Below are positions 11,494 to 23,089 of a stretch of DNA of 64,000 nucleotides, piece by piece; the first letter of the stretch is position 1; each line of letters opens with the position of its first letter. This stretch comes from Desarmillaria ectypa (taxonomy: Eukaryota > Basidiomycota > Agaricomycetes > Agaricales > Physalacriaceae). Below the pieces are notes generated by a model that saw nothing but the letters and a program-made list of their open reading frames with translations, had not been told where the DNA came from and searched no databases. The translations under genes were made by a program, and so were the position numbers. Location of the stretch: assembly GCA_030407005.1 (NCBI GenBank), contig JAUDYN010000007.1, positions 2,852,001 through 2,916,000 on the forward strand. The letters are read 5' to 3'.

Positions 11494-12585
11494 TCGTGTG
11501 AGCCTTTCCTTATAGCTAGCGTATACCATGACTCAAGTCTATCAAATAAAGATGGCCTGGCCTCCATTCATGTTGTACCACTAGTACCCTCATTGCTATC
11601 TTAATCTCAAGCTTTCGGCGCTCCTTTTTCCCTGATCCTTTCGATTTTCAATGTAGGAAGCGACGGCACAATAATCTACGGTAATTCAATTGCAGACAAA
11701 TGAAGGGGCCCAGTCCTTATTCAATCCCGGACAATAGATCTCCGTCTCGTGGGAACCGCTAATTCTTAGTACTGTAGCTTCAGGGCGATGGTTACCTGCA
11801 CTGCATTGCAAGCACCCTCGATACACTTTAATGCAAACACGCTCGATCAAATGGCGACTAGCGAACACCGAGCATCCCGCATGCGTCAATCTCTCTTGTC
11901 TATATCGTATTTAAGGTTAGGGGCAATACACCATCGATGTCGATCACGAGCCGAAAATGCGTGTAGTCGGAAGTTGTCACTCCAACCAAGTACGTGACGA
12001 CGTGGTGTCCGAAAATAGACGCTAATTGGCAATCGAAGAAACTGAGCCATCTTCGCTGAGGAGATCATCTCTCCCCGAATGCCTAGTAACCTGGTTTACT
12101 CCGAGATGTAATGACTGATGTAACACTTGGAGCCTTTCTATCAACAGCTGATGCTCCAGTAGCTCCAATATTACAAAGGGAATACAACCCTGTTGTAAAG
12201 GAGCGATTATCAGAACATCAGCATTCCATTCCATAACCCGCCGGGCAGTATCCGATGAGAAAACTCAGAGCCGCATCACTTAATTTCAATATAGTTTCCG
12301 TCAGAAAAGGGCCTAACTCCACTGTGCGAGGCAATATAAAGGGCTGGGATCCGTTCATAGGTACCCAGCTTCCTTATTTCCTACTCCGCTGCTGCGTTCT
12401 TCTTGTCGCTCTGTGATCGACTTTTTTTTCACTTTCTTTCGTCTTCGACTCTCCTTCTGCGTCCACTTCGTTTTTCTGTGCAGATTTTTCAAGTGCAGAG
12501 CACATATTCGTCGCAACGTCGCAGGCGCACCTTTATATCGTCGCTCTTGTTCTGTTTGAATTTTTTTCAACTTCGGTCTTTCAGA
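11494..12585. other. Intergenic, with the promoter and leader of the secreted-protein gene
   Basis: No convincing gene. A 70-codon minus-strand stretch at 12022-12234 reads weakly like coding sequence but has no recognised match. A TATA-like element, aatataaagg, lies at about 12332-12341. The region after it is pyrimidine-rich and may be a long 5' leader. Confidence 0.4.
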
Positions 12586-13563
12586 ATGCAGTTCATATTT
12601 ACCCTTCTCGCATTCTTTGCCTGCTTGGCTACGTCTGTTAGTGCTGCGCCATATGGAATGCGCTCTACAGAGTTTCTTATGGTGTGTCGTTATACAGCAG
12701 TGAAACGCATTGGCTGAACATGCTTCTAGGTTCGGGATGGTGACCATGGTATCAGTGAAAAGGAGCACGTCAACAAGAAGAACAGCGGGACTAACGCTAC
12801 AGACAGTGTAAAGCTTTCTTTCTGTTCATGCCTTTCCAGTTACTCAAGCTCAAATATATATTCCTCAAGGCTGCCGCTACCGATACTGCCGCTAACGCGA
12901 CTGCGACAGCAGTAAGTCGCCACATCCAAGCCATTAACATCTATCTGACGAGTCCCAGGTCGCCTCCAGCAATTCTACGGCTGATGCAGCAGCAGCAGCC
13001 AACAGTGCTGCTTCTACTGTCACCGTTGTTCGCGCATCTCTAGTGTTAAACGCATTCCAAAGTTGTTGACCCGTTATTTCCAGACCGTGACTGCCAGCAA
13101 CAGTGCTGCTACCAATGCGACTGCCGCTACTGGCGTAAATGCGACTGCTGCCACGGATGCTGGCGCTACTGCAAGTGCTAATGCTACCGACGTCAGCGCT
13201 GCTGCCAATGCTACGGCTGCTTCCACAGATACTTCGGCGAATGCAACCGCAGACGCCAATGCAACCGCTACGGCAGCAGCTGCGACGTCCACAACATCTA
13301 CTTCATCAAAGAAGAACGCTTCTGGAACGGTATATCACCTTGTTTGAGCTTGATGTTATGTTTCTGACACTTTTCCTTCGCGTAGAAGAACAAGAGCGAT
13401 GTTGAAGCTGTGATTACGGATTTGTTCGGGGGTCTGAAGAAAAGGTTCGTCGACCCTGTGACTTGGTTGCGTATTTTCGTTGATGATAAACCATTTTCTC
13501 AGAGAATACGGTCACCGTGGGCTTGTCAACCGTCTGATACTCGATGATGTTCTCGATCTCTGA
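12586..13563 (+). CDS. Small secreted Ala/Thr/Asn-rich protein with basic C-terminal cleavage site
   Basis: No family recognised. About seven exons splice to about 214 aa. Residues 1-20 are a classic signal peptide (MQFIFTLLAFFACLATSVSA, then APYG). The middle (about residues 50-175) is built from irregular NATA/NATAA/NATD units, giving about eleven N-X-S/T glycosylation sites, so it is probably a heavily glycosylated wall or extracellular protein. After KNKSDVEAVITDLFGGL comes KKR, a Kex2-type site, followed by a 19-residue tail, EYGHRGLVNRLILDDVLDL. Introns divide the repetitive region; the one with donor GTTGTT (about 13023) is the weakest call. Alternatives: a cell-wall spacer protein, or a precursor that releases the tail peptide. 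Confidence 0.7.
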
Positions 13564-13911
13564 ATGGGATTTGGAGGGATTGGATCTAATTGCTCTATAG
13601 CTCATTGATATAGTTTTTACTATCATTGATTGCAAGTGCGGACCGTTTCTCATGGTAGACGGACTTTCCCTGTCATCGACATACAAACAATGTAGTATGT
13701 AGTCCAACAAAGAATGCTTGAACCGAATCTGTGTCTAGTACTCGGGACCCCAAAGTATTTTTAAATAAATCCGCGGGAAAGGGCCAGGTAACAAGTAACA
13801 ACTAGTATTACCCGGGCAAGATGCGGAGTCGTCAACTTGAAGCAAGTACGTACTTCTGTAATCGAAATTTCTATTTAGGAGCCCAATACATCTTCTTCCC
13901 GTACAACGACG
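13564..13911. other. Intergenic
   Basis: A 348 bp gap between two plus-strand genes. A minus-strand open stretch (13414-13710) overlaps the end of the secreted-protein gene and has no family character. It should contain the 3' end of that gene and the promoter of the nucleotidase. Confidence 0.4.
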
Positions 13912-15063
13912 ATGTCTTCATCAACACGCGTCTTCCCGTCTCTCTACACTTCATACGGCGACGATTCTGCAGACAGATTAGCTTTCTTTCATATTCTTGA
14001 GCGGCTGAAGGTATGACTCTACCTTCAATATCATAGAAGAAACACTTACCGATATCCCAGACGCAAAAACGAACAGGATGGATTGATCACGGAGTACGGC
14101 TTTCTCTATGCTCGCAGTTGGAGACCGAACTGAAATTTTACGATAGATTGGCAGGCCAGAGAGGTAGGGTGCCGGTTCATCTTAACATAGTGATACCGAT
14201 GCTCACCTTTCGCCTGGCCCCCTTCTCTAGTATCTCCGACCACATGTATAGAATGGCAGTTCTTGCCATGTGCACCTCGGATGAAAAACTAGACATACCA
14301 AAGTACGCAGTCGTAGTGTTGTGGGCCCAGATTTTGTTTGATGGGAGAGGAACAGATGTGTGATGATGTGTGTCGTTCATGACCTTGCGGAGGCACAGGG
14401 TAAGTCTAGTGCGCCAACGACAGCCACTTGTGACTGAACTCTGTGATCTTAGTCGGCGATATCACTCCTCGGGAAGGGATCAGTAGAGCAGAGAAACTGC
14501 GGCTTGAAGAGGTACGGGGTATTCATGATTGATATGGTATGCTGACGGCCTTATTCGGGTCCCCGTGTCGCAGGAGGCAATGCATAACTTCATACATGAA
14601 ATGCTGCATAATAGTCCAGCAGCTCAAAGGATAGAAGCGTTGTGGAAGGTTTGTTCACAAGTTTCTCCTAGCATGGTTTCTCGTTTACTAAATTGATGTT
14701 GTAAGGAATATGAAGACGGGAAAACGCCGGAGGCGCGATTCGTCAAAGGTGCGTTGAAACCTTGGATCTGTATTTTTTCCCCCTCTTATTTGTTCCTCAG
14801 ACCTTGACCGGTTTGAACTGGCCTCTCAAGGTAAAAAAAAACTAATTGGCTACTGTGACTTCCTCAAGGCTCAGATTTGTTTCCCAGCATTTGAATACGA
14901 ACGAACATACACCGCAAGGAATCTACAAACGTTCTTCGATACCAGTCTTCCCAAAATACGACACGCCGAAGTCCGTGAATGGAGTGACGATTTACTGAAG
15001 GAGCGAAAAGAACTATGGAAAGCCATCGAACCGGAGCAACCAACGCTTAACAGCCTATTATGA
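13912..15063 (+). CDS. HD-domain 5'-deoxynucleotidase, HDDC2/YGK1 family
   Basis: Family reaction: hydrolysis of deoxynucleoside 5'-monophosphates, metal-dependent. Exons begin at 13912 (MSSSTRVFP). Visible: ERLKTQKRTGW; SISDHMYRMAVLAM with the first metal His; CVMMCVVHDLAEAQVGDITP with the His-Asp pair; EAMHNFIHEML; and KDLDRFELASQAFEYER with the last metal Asp. Downstream introns are ordinary GT-AG. The odd part is 14090-14235: between RTGWIDHGV and SISDHMY the family has only about nine residues, but here one frame stays open for about 55. No GT-AG intron fits well there; the only phase-compatible donor is GTTGGA. Either a poor-consensus intron exists or the protein has an insertion. Confidence 0.85.
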
Positions 15064-15160
15064 CGCCACAGATATTTGATGCTAAATCACACCATTTAAC
15101 TACCAATACACTTGTATTAACTACTACTAGCAATCTTCTCCGTTTCATTGACACCCATTT

Positions 15161-17334
15161 TTAATGGTGGAACAACCTCAACGACGTATGAGCAAAGACT
15201 AGGCCATGCTCGTCTGCCGCCTTGATGCATTCCTCATCCATGACACTTCCACTAGGCGCCGCAAGGTATCTGACTCCACTCTTCTTGGCCCGATGGACAT
15301 TATCGGGGAAAGGGAAGAACGCGTCACTTGAACAAGCCACCCCGTCCAGCTTGGCGGCCCACTCCTTCTTTTCAGTATCAGTGAAAGCCTCTACCTTACC
15401 TTCGAACAGACTCTCCCACTGCTCCTTCTCTCCACCCTCAAGAACCTCACCGGCAACGAAGAGGTCGATAGCATTGGCCTTCTCTGCACGTTTGACACCC
15501 TTCTTGAATGGGAGGGAGAGGACTCGGGGGTGGTGCCGGAGCCACCACAAATCGGCTTTCCCACCAGCCAAACGAGTGCAGTGGATACGGGACTGCTGGC
15601 CGGCACCCAGGCCGACAATAGCACCGTGAAGAGCGTACGCGACACTGTTTGATTGGGTGTATTTGAGTGCGAGAGTCGCGACGATCAGGTCGATAACGGC
15701 TGAGGAAGGAAGCTATCACGAAATTAGTATGTGAACGAGAGAGGGTAGAAGCACCAACGAACCTCCTTGGTTTTCGTGACAATATTTTCGAACAATTTGG
15801 AGTCTATTTTGCAGTTGTTGCGTTTCTGTTGAAGGCTGATACCGAACACTTGCTTGGTCTCTACTTCAGGTGGTTCGTAGTTGGGGTCGATCTGCGTCAG
15901 ACTTGATTTAGACACGACAGGTCTTCAGAGGAGAAGGTCAGTGGAAGCATACCTCAAGGACACAGTATTTTCCGCCCTTCTTTTTGGAGAGAACGTCCAG
16001 GGCTTCAGGAGTATAACCTGGAGCTATGATACCGTCGGAAACTTCGCGTGAAATTATTTTGGCTGTCGCGAGATCACAAGGGCCAGAGAGCGCGATAAAG
16101 TCTCCGAATGATGACATCCTGTCGGCACCTATACAGTGATCAGCGACGATGGGTTCTCATGTATCAAACTATTTCACCTCTAGCCCGAGCGTAAGCAGCG
16201 GCAAGCGGAGTGAGAGGAACTTTCAAATCGTCAACACCATAAACGCTCTTTTCAGTCTCATTCAATTCGATCCCGACAGCAGCGCCGGCAGGAGAGACAT
16301 GTTTGAAGGACGCAGCCGCCGGAAGGTTCAGGGCTTCCTGGAGTTCCTTCACCAGCGCGTAGGAATTTAGTGCGTCGAGGAGATTGATGTATCCCGGAGA
16401 TCCGCATAGCGCTATGGCCCTGATGCATTAGTGAAAAACAAGGGACCAAGAAAACTGAAAGTAACCTTTGAATGGCAACGCTCCCTCGGTCACGAAGGCC
16501 TGAGCCGGCTTTTGGTGGGGATTTGCACCATACCGAAGGGGGATCCTCTGGACGGCACCGGCAAGTTTCTCTTTGGGTAGGTCTCCAGAAGCATACTGCT
16601 CACGGAAATACCCACTAATGGCCTCGTCGTATTTGGCAGTCATCTCAAAGGCCTTCAATGCTAGCTTGCTCCGGAAAGCATGTCCAACATCGCCCTGTCC
16701 ACCCTTCCACGCCTGCAAAAACTCGGCATAGTCCTTGGGGTCAGAGAGGACTGAAACACGTTCGTGATTCTTGGCAGCTGCACGAAGAAGGGTGACGCCG
16801 CCGATGTCGATCTCCTCTACGGCGTTTGCGAGGGTGCAGTCTGGCTGGGCCACGGTGGAAGAGAAGGGGTAGAGATTGCAGACGACGATGGAGATGGGCG
16901 AGATGCCTTGGGCCGTGAGATCCTTTTCATCGGAGGGGATGTTTCGTGCAAGAATACCTGTGGATTAGCTTTAGTGAGTTGATAAGACGTGAGATCATAA
17001 TAGATACCTCCATGGACAGCTGGGTGAAGTGTTTTCACCCTTCCACCTAGCATTTCAGGTGCTTTTGTAATATCAGAAACATCTCTGCGGTTTCTTAGTT
17101 TCCCTTAGCACCATGGATGGTAAGAATGCGCACTCAATGGAAATCCCAGAATCTCTGATCTTCTTTGCTGTCCCTCCAGACCCGAGCAGACGAACTCCGG
17201 CAGCATTGAGCCCTTGAGCAAGCTCGAGCAGATCCGTTTTATCGTAGACGGATAGAAGAGCTAAAGAAATGAGAGCATTCAGCGATACAGAGGACTTGAG
17301 ATACTGGGAAATAAGGACCAATAGGCTGCGACAT
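15161..17334 (-). CDS. ADE17: Bifunctional AICAR transformylase / IMP cyclohydrolase
   Basis: Catalyses the last two steps of de novo purine synthesis: AICAR to FAICAR, then ring closure to IMP, cytosolic. Start at 17334: a 16 nt first exon plus an intron at 17261-17318 gives [20 protein letters not shown]. Visible: [69 protein letters not shown] in the cyclohydrolase half; then [56 protein letters not shown] and [14 protein letters not shown] in the transformylase half. It ends [14 protein letters not shown] at 15161. Yeast has two such genes (ADE16, ADE17); the symbol denotes the family. All junctions examined keep the frame. Confidence 0.93.
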
Positions 17335-17493
17335 GATGCTCGGGTCGTGGTGATAGTCAGTAAAGAATATGCAAATACCAAAAAAATTCGCGATCAGGAT
17401 TGTTTCTGTTATCCGATAAGATTGAATTTTTCTGCACACGAAAAGCAACTTTAAAGCAACAAAATGAAACTAGTAAAGAACGGTATGTCATGG

Positions 17494-18738
17494 CTATAGA
17501 AGCTTGAGCTTTAAGTGTGTTTTTATACTCCCCGAGAGCCTTCCATCCTCCTTCGACACCCAGATGCAGGACTCAGATCCCTCTGTAACCATGAACAATT
17601 CCATCGACACTTCTTTACCAACTGTCCTGACTTCACCCCGTACTTGTTCGATGCCCAACCAATTGTACGCGTCACTATACTCTGCATGAAGGAGAATGAG
17701 ATCAAGTTCCACGAAATCCAGACGTATCGACCGCCTGGCTGCGAAATTGACGAAGCTCAAGATTTTCTTTGCAGTACTGTCAGAAGAAAAATAACCCGTT
17801 ACCCTTAAGGATCGTAGGTTCAGTTTCTCTATGTTGTCAGGGAACTCATCCCATTGACCATCTGAAACGTGCATGGGTGTTAACCCAGATCTTAAACGAA
17901 GACCGAAAGGCAACGTACCTGTATTACCAAATGAATTGACATTCCCTTTTGCTGTTTGCTCGTACTCCAAACGCTCAAGAGAGGACCTGACAGCGTCGAA
18001 GAGCGGACTCAATTCTTTGATACGCGGCCCGGTTGCATCACGGAGCCGTAACATCTTCAAGTGAGTCAAGGAAACGCTGCTACCTGGATGCAAGATCCAA
18101 CTCTTGAACGCATCAAGGGACTTGCTACTCAATTGAATATCCAAACTCTGGAGATGCGACAAATGCGGGTTTTCTTGCGACTCCGGGACATCATTCTCCA
18201 AGAACTCCGTACGCGTGAGCTTAAGATGCTTCAATGATGAGGAATTCTGGAACAGCGCCTCCGCATCCACGGGGCTCAGCATGGAATCACAGATGTGGAT
18301 GGAGGAGATTGATGGCAGATGGAAGAGGTCGGGGATGCCACCGTAGGATGAGGGCAGGTGGTCCATATTTAATGAGCCTATGTCGACGTGCGTCACTCGC
18401 GCAAGGTGGCTGATGACCCTTTGAAGGAGTGGTGGAGACGAGAGGTATCCGTAGGACGTCCCAAGAATTCTGAAGGTCCGGATGTAGCGAAGGATATTGG
18501 GGTAGGGCATCAGGGATTCGAAGGTAGGGGGTTCAGATGTGCCTAAGAGACACGATCCAAAACTCTTTTCGGAGCGGTAGGTGTACTGCTGATGAATACA
18601 CTGCTGAGCGATAGGACGCCACGCGCGGCAGACAAGGGAACATGACTTCCAGGTATCAATGTCCTTGGGATATTCAAAGCTCTCGATAGTGGCGCATATA
18701 ATTTCTTGAGGTATCTCAGGTATCATGGCTGTTATCAA
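17494..18738 (-). CDS. F-box-like / leucine-rich-repeat-like protein
   Basis: Agaricomycetes carry large families of such genes; the expected but unproven role is substrate recruitment to SCF ligases. The N-terminus EIPQEIICATIESFEYPKD, then WKSCSLVCRAWRPIAQQCIH, is an F-box-like motif. The rest has irregular leucine-rich spacing (SSLKHLKLTRTEF, HLQSLDIQL, SLTHLKMLRLRD, NIEKLNLRSLRV). The 414-codon frame is open throughout. However, 17862-17918 looks like a 57 bp GT-AG intron that is stopless, so the protein is about 395 or 414 aa. Start at 18738 (MITAMIPE) or 18726. It appears intact, unlike the F-box gene at 5.5-7.3 kb, and is not closely similar to it. Confidence 0.7.
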   Translation of the reverse strand: MITAMIPEIPQEIICATIESFEYPKDIDTWKSCSLVCRAWRPIAQQCIHQQYTYRSEKSFGSCLLGTSEPPTFESLMPYPNILRYIRTFRILGTSYGYLSSPPLLQRVISHLARVTHVDIGSLNMDHLPSSYGGIPDLFHLPSISSIHICDSMLSPVDAEALFQNSSSLKHLKLTRTEFLENDVPESQENPHLSHLQSLDIQLSSKSLDAFKSWILHPGSSVSLTHLKMLRLRDATGPRIKELSPLFDAVRSSLERLEYEQTAKGNVNSFGNTGTLPFGLRLRSGLTPMHVSDGQWDEFPDNIEKLNLRSLRVTGYFSSDSTAKKILSFVNFAARRSIRLDFVELDLILLHAEYSDAYNWLGIEQVRGEVRTVGKEVSMELFMVTEGSESCIWVSKEDGRLSGSIKTHLKLKLL

Positions 18739-21148
18739 CAGTTAGTCATTGAAGCAAGGGATAAAAATGTGGTTGCTCACCACCTTGAAAGGGTATCAGG
18801 GTCGCCCTGTAAGCTGTAAGTCTTGAATGGAGTCTACAAACATTTAAAGTGACCTTAGGCTTATATATAACGGTCACGAACGATCGGATGACCAATGCCC
18901 ATCATTCCGAGTCGGTACTGACGTTATTTTTTCAAAGTGCTTTAGGTTCTGGGCATGACAATTAGGAATTCCGAGCAAGTGCAGGAGACATCAATACTGT
19001 GGCACCTTGTTGAAGGAGAACGTCGCCTTCCGTTATCACAATACATTCTGAGTTTCAGTTAGTATTCCTTCTCTTTCGACCCAAGTACTTGTCATGATCT
19101 GCGTACTCGGGGTCTCTGCCAGTTTCCGTCAACTTTCTGATTAACAAAACTCGATTGTCCCATGAACAGCACGTCTAAAAGTTGATGCTGCCATCTGAGT
19201 CATCTCCGTTGGATCTTTATGTGTGATCTCATAAGAAAGTGCTTGGTAAAGCTGGACATATTTCTTTATTCGAGAACGCTCTATAAGTGGCACTCGTGTT
19301 TGCTTGGTGCGATTCGGAAGAAGTCATATGGTCCAGGGCAAAAAGGTCCACGAGGGAGGAGACTAAGGAAAAACAATAAAATCAGAAGGCAGCGGCAACG
19401 GCCCAAAAGAAGGAAAGAAGCCTCTGGTCGACATCGTGAATTTACGCGTAGCTCGCCCCAGAGGCACCACCCATGCATTTATGGCTCGGTTCCTTTCGCC
19501 TTCCCTAAAACGAAGACGGAGGTAGACGGAGGATGGGACAGGGGAACGAAAAATTTTCTGAGGTATGCCTCTATATGTAGAACGTCCACGCCTTTCCACC
19601 GAACGTGGACTGAAGAAATAAATACGAACTGTAATGTGCACAGCCACCGGCAGGTTCCGTTTGGTCTCTTGTCACTCATCGCCACCTATCGTTGTCCCAT
19701 CCTGTCTGGAGGACTACCTTGGACTGGCCTTATATGCTGCTTGCAGCGCTCTAATATTGAAAGGACTTTGGGTGGTCTCGAACCAGCTCATTCTTTATTT
19801 TTGCCGTACGGGAACTTCTTGTACCTTCTATCTAAATTGCAGCTGGGCACCTCCTTGGCATCTGCATAGCAGCCAACTGCTGCATTCTTTTAGCAACGCC
19901 TGACGGTTGACTGCATGAAGCTGACAAGTACGGCAAATAAATTATTGAAAGATGTTGGAAGCTGGATCCCGAGAATGTGAGTCTACCGGTGACGCTGTGT
20001 GCATGTCTAAAACTTGATACAGTTTACAGCGAACGGAAAGGCGAAATACGAGAGGCGCCGGCGCATAAAGGGAAAAGAAATGACTATTTGGTTTCTTCTG
20101 AATGCCAACAGCTTTTTTTTTTCGCTGTCTTTGACAACAGTGGCTCGAAAGGGTTAGGTGTCAGCGTTTGCGCCATTACAACCTCCTCTCCCGTACGTTG
20201 CGAGCCCCAAATTTCGTGGCCTACCGCTGGCCTCGCGACTCGATGAATTGAGGATTTTGTTAGTGACATTCCACTGAAATGTCTGTCAAATCCAGCCGAT
20301 GTTTTACTTCTAACGCCTGAACGTCCTGAACAAGATTTCCAGCTGAGTACCGTGGCGCTATCTCTGTGGATATCTATCTTCTACGCTACGCTTTTCACAG
20401 CCTATATCATTATTACTATTTATTACTTCTGTACCCCATATGCTCTTTTCTCCTTAGTTTCTCTCTTTTGCTTTTGTAAAACCTCGCCAGCTTGCATATA
20501 TTCGAAGTCAGCCTATTGCTATCAGATTTCTATACCTATTCTTCTTCGGGTCTTTTGCATTTTCTTTCGGTGTGTACACATGGGTTCTTGGGAATTTATT
20601 GTTTTGTGATACATAACTGAGTTCAGTTGCACAACTTGTATTTAAGCTAAATTTTCAGCTTCAACTCGCCGAGTAAGTAGTCCCATTCAAGCTTCCATCT
20701 GAATCTCCCTAATATCCCGCATCTCATCGGTCCCTTTGATTTTCTTTTCATAAAACAAATCAAAGGCTGGTGTAGTATGCCCGGTGCCGTCGTCCTCGAG
20801 TACGACCGCCAATGTAGCTTGTAGACTTTCTTGTGATTGAACATTGGAGAAATGGGAACATATAAGTACCTCAATGTTTTCGTGTCCATTTTCTTTCTTG
20901 GTTTTTAGCCACGACCATCCAATTCTGGCATGCATGGAGTGTCTATATTTTTCGCTATGCCTACACTATCATGCCTCATGTTTTTTTGAGCATTGGATGA
21001 CTATCTGAAATCTGTGGCGGTGCAGAGATGCGCTTTCTTCTCTTCCAGCCATGACCTCGGATGACAGAATCAGTATCCTGGGAATACAAAAGACACCGCA
21101 AAACAAAGGTATTATTTTTCTTTGTGTGACCAGAAATTGTACCAACGA
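18739..21148. other. Long intergenic region
   Basis: About 2.4 kb without a supported gene. The 216-codon plus-strand open stretch at 19219-19869 has an Arg/Lys-rich then Trp/Cys-rich composition and no domain; I regard it as chance. A minus-strand stretch at 20687-20935 (SHFSNVQSQESLQATLAVV) reads slightly like coding sequence and might be a gene relic. AT-rich tracts near 20400-20640 suggest a 3' or spacer region. Confidence 0.45.
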
Positions 21149-23089
21149 ATGCGTCGACATAGCGACCCTCTAATGTCTCTCACTGTCCACCATTATACCG
21201 CCAGCAACATCGACAAGGAATCTCTATTATGTACTGCTAGACGACTCGCTTTCGAAGGCAAATGGCTCACGCCTCCGTTTCGTCGGACCTTGCGCTTGAA
21301 CTTTGATGCCCAATGGGAATATGCCATCCCCCCGCCAGTGTTTGATGCAGGAAATTGTATTCATGGGTCGCTCAGAGACTGGGGGGACTTGGAGGAAGAC
21401 GGCAATGAAGGAAGGGGACTAGAAGAGCTTGAGGAATGGATACCATTGTCGCGGGAAGGCCTTCGTCCCTCGGCGCAAGAATATGGGGACTTAGAAATGG
21501 ATGAAGCGGATACAGGATTTATCGTTGCCGACGATGACGAAGAACAGCTTCACGGCCCTTCTACCCGGCCCTTCCTAAACGCGGGTTTCTCTTTCATCGC
21601 CCTCAACGATGGTTCTGATGGGGGATCGAAACATCATCGTACGTCACCCTCGACCTCCACGAATGCGTATTTAGAGGATGAGGTAGACACGAGTTTCATT
21701 CGGGGTGCGGTTCAGGAAGAGTTCAATGAAGCTGATACGGGATTTCACGTAGACGAAGATGAGATAGAGGAGGATATGAGCTTCGGTTTCATCCTTTCCG
21801 GGGGAAGCGGTGTCTCCTACAACTGGGGCGACGACAAGCAGGTGGACCAAGACAAAATGAACACGGCTTTCTTTGAACATCAAGGCCCATCTGCTGAGGA
21901 CGACGAGGAAGATGAGGCGGGTGTAGAATCAAACCTTCTTTCATTATCTCAGGACAGCAAGGCGAAGGATCTTAATCTGTCACGTCGAGGCGAAGAAGAT
22001 AAATATATCTTTAATCATAGATCGTCGGATGAAGCTGACACGGGATTTCACATCGAGGACGAGAACGAAGAGGATGCTTACATGGTCAGCGAATTTTTCC
22101 TCCAGTCCATTGATCATAGCCGAGTTGACGACGAGGCGAATGCCGCTGCCGCATGGGCCAAAAATCCTTCATCTATCGACAGATCCCTTCCTGATGTACC
22201 AATTGAACCGCCAGATGAAAGCCCAGACATCGTGATGATGGACGACGACGAAGACAAAGACGCAAATACGGGGTTCATCGACTTCAAAGCCGCCCTGGGT
22301 ACGGATGAGGAGGACGAAGAGGAAGACATCGATTCTCGGTTCATTCTCTCGGATGCAGATATCCAATATCATAATGGATTTATCAGCGAAATCCAGGATG
22401 CGGACGATTTCACTGTGCAGGAGGTGAAAGAAGAGGAGGAGGAAATGGAGAAACATGTTGAGGGCGAGTACGAAGAAGACAGGATCTCAGAATGGGCCAA
22501 TAGTGTCAATGAAGACGATACAAAAGTCCACGGCTCAGAAAACGGTGATTACGAGTATAAGGGACATCCTTCTAGGCTTATACCTATCGTACGTTGTCTC
22601 TCCGTTCTCCTCTGCCTTCCACTCATCACATTCATGTCCCAGCCCCAAACCATCATCTCGAAACTGTTCACATCGCCTGTCCATACTCCACAGCGCTTCT
22701 TGAAAAAGTACCAATCCCTATCTGCCTGCGTCGAGCCTCTTGGGTCTGGTTTGGGGTGGATAATACCTGTCACTACTCCGGGTGGGGTAGTACTCACTGA
22801 CGGACATGAAGCCCCCGGGTTTTGGACGCCTCGCTCCCTAGCGGCCTTTTGGTCTTTCCTGGCCGGGACGTTGCATGAGGAAACGGGGATGGGAGTGGCG
22901 TACGACTATTTTGGAGGGAACGGATACTTTTTCAAGCTGTATCATGATTCGAGGCTCAGCGTGTTATTGAGGGGACGGCTGGATGAGTGGGTTTGGAGGA
23001 ACGGGGATGAAGAGGAGGATGTGAAGATGTTCGAAAGTTTGCGGTTATTATTACTCGATTCAGTTAATAAGGAAGTCGGCTTTTGGTGA
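21149..23089 (+). CDS. Acidic protein with repeated DTGF-like motifs
   Basis: No family recognised. Two exons (21149-22588, 22643-23089) give about 628 aa. The first ~70 residues look folded (FEGKWLTPPFRRTLRLNFDA, then QWEYAIPPPVFDAG). Residues ~110-430 are strongly acidic and carry a recurring short motif: DEADTGFIVADDDEE, DEVDTSFIRG, NEADTGFHVDEDE, KMNTAFFE, DEADTGFHIEDE, DANTGFIDF and YHNGFISE. A C-terminal domain of about 145 residues follows (LGWIIPVTTPGGVVLTDGHEAPGFW, then AFWSFLAGTLHEETGMGVAY). The intron at 22589-22642 is 54 bp and stopless; unspliced, it would add a false hydrophobic segment, VRCLSVLLCLPLITF. It is probably a soluble protein whose repeats are short binding motifs; this is inference. 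Confidence 0.75.
   Translation: MRRHSDPLMSLTVHHYTASNIDKESLLCTARRLAFEGKWLTPPFRRTLRLNFDAQWEYAIPPPVFDAGNCIHGSLRDWGDLEEDGNEGRGLEELEEWIPLSREGLRPSAQEYGDLEMDEADTGFIVADDDEEQLHGPSTRPFLNAGFSFIALNDGSDGGSKHHRTSPSTSTNAYLEDEVDTSFIRGAVQEEFNEADTGFHVDEDEIEEDMSFGFILSGGSGVSYNWGDDKQVDQDKMNTAFFEHQGPSAEDDEEDEAGVESNLLSLSQDSKAKDLNLSRRGEEDKYIFNHRSSDEADTGFHIEDENEEDAYMVSEFFLQSIDHSRVDDEANAAAAWAKNPSSIDRSLPDVPIEPPDESPDIVMMDDDEDKDANTGFIDFKAALGTDEEDEEEDIDSRFILSDADIQYHNGFISEIQDADDFTVQEVKEEEEEMEKHVEGEYEEDRISEWANSVNEDDTKVHGSENGDYEYKGHPSRLIPIVRCLSVLLCLPLITFMSQPQTIISKLFTSPVHTPQRFLKKYQSLSACVEPLGSGLGWIIPVTTPGGVVLTDGHEAPGFWTPRSLAAFWSFLAGTLHEETGMGVAYDYFGGNGYFFKLYHDSRLSVLLRGRLDEWVWRNGDEEEDVKMFESLRLLLLDSVNKEVGFW

Noticed and set aside
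19219..19869. 216-codon open frame on the plus strand
   Set aside because: Biased Arg/Lys then Trp/Cys/Leu composition, no motif, no intron structure like neighbouring genes, and overlapping open frames on the other strand. Best explained as chance.
22589..22642. Hydrophobic transmembrane segment in the DTGF-motif protein
   Set aside because: The segment is exactly delimited by GTACGT and CCCAG and is best read as a stopless intron.
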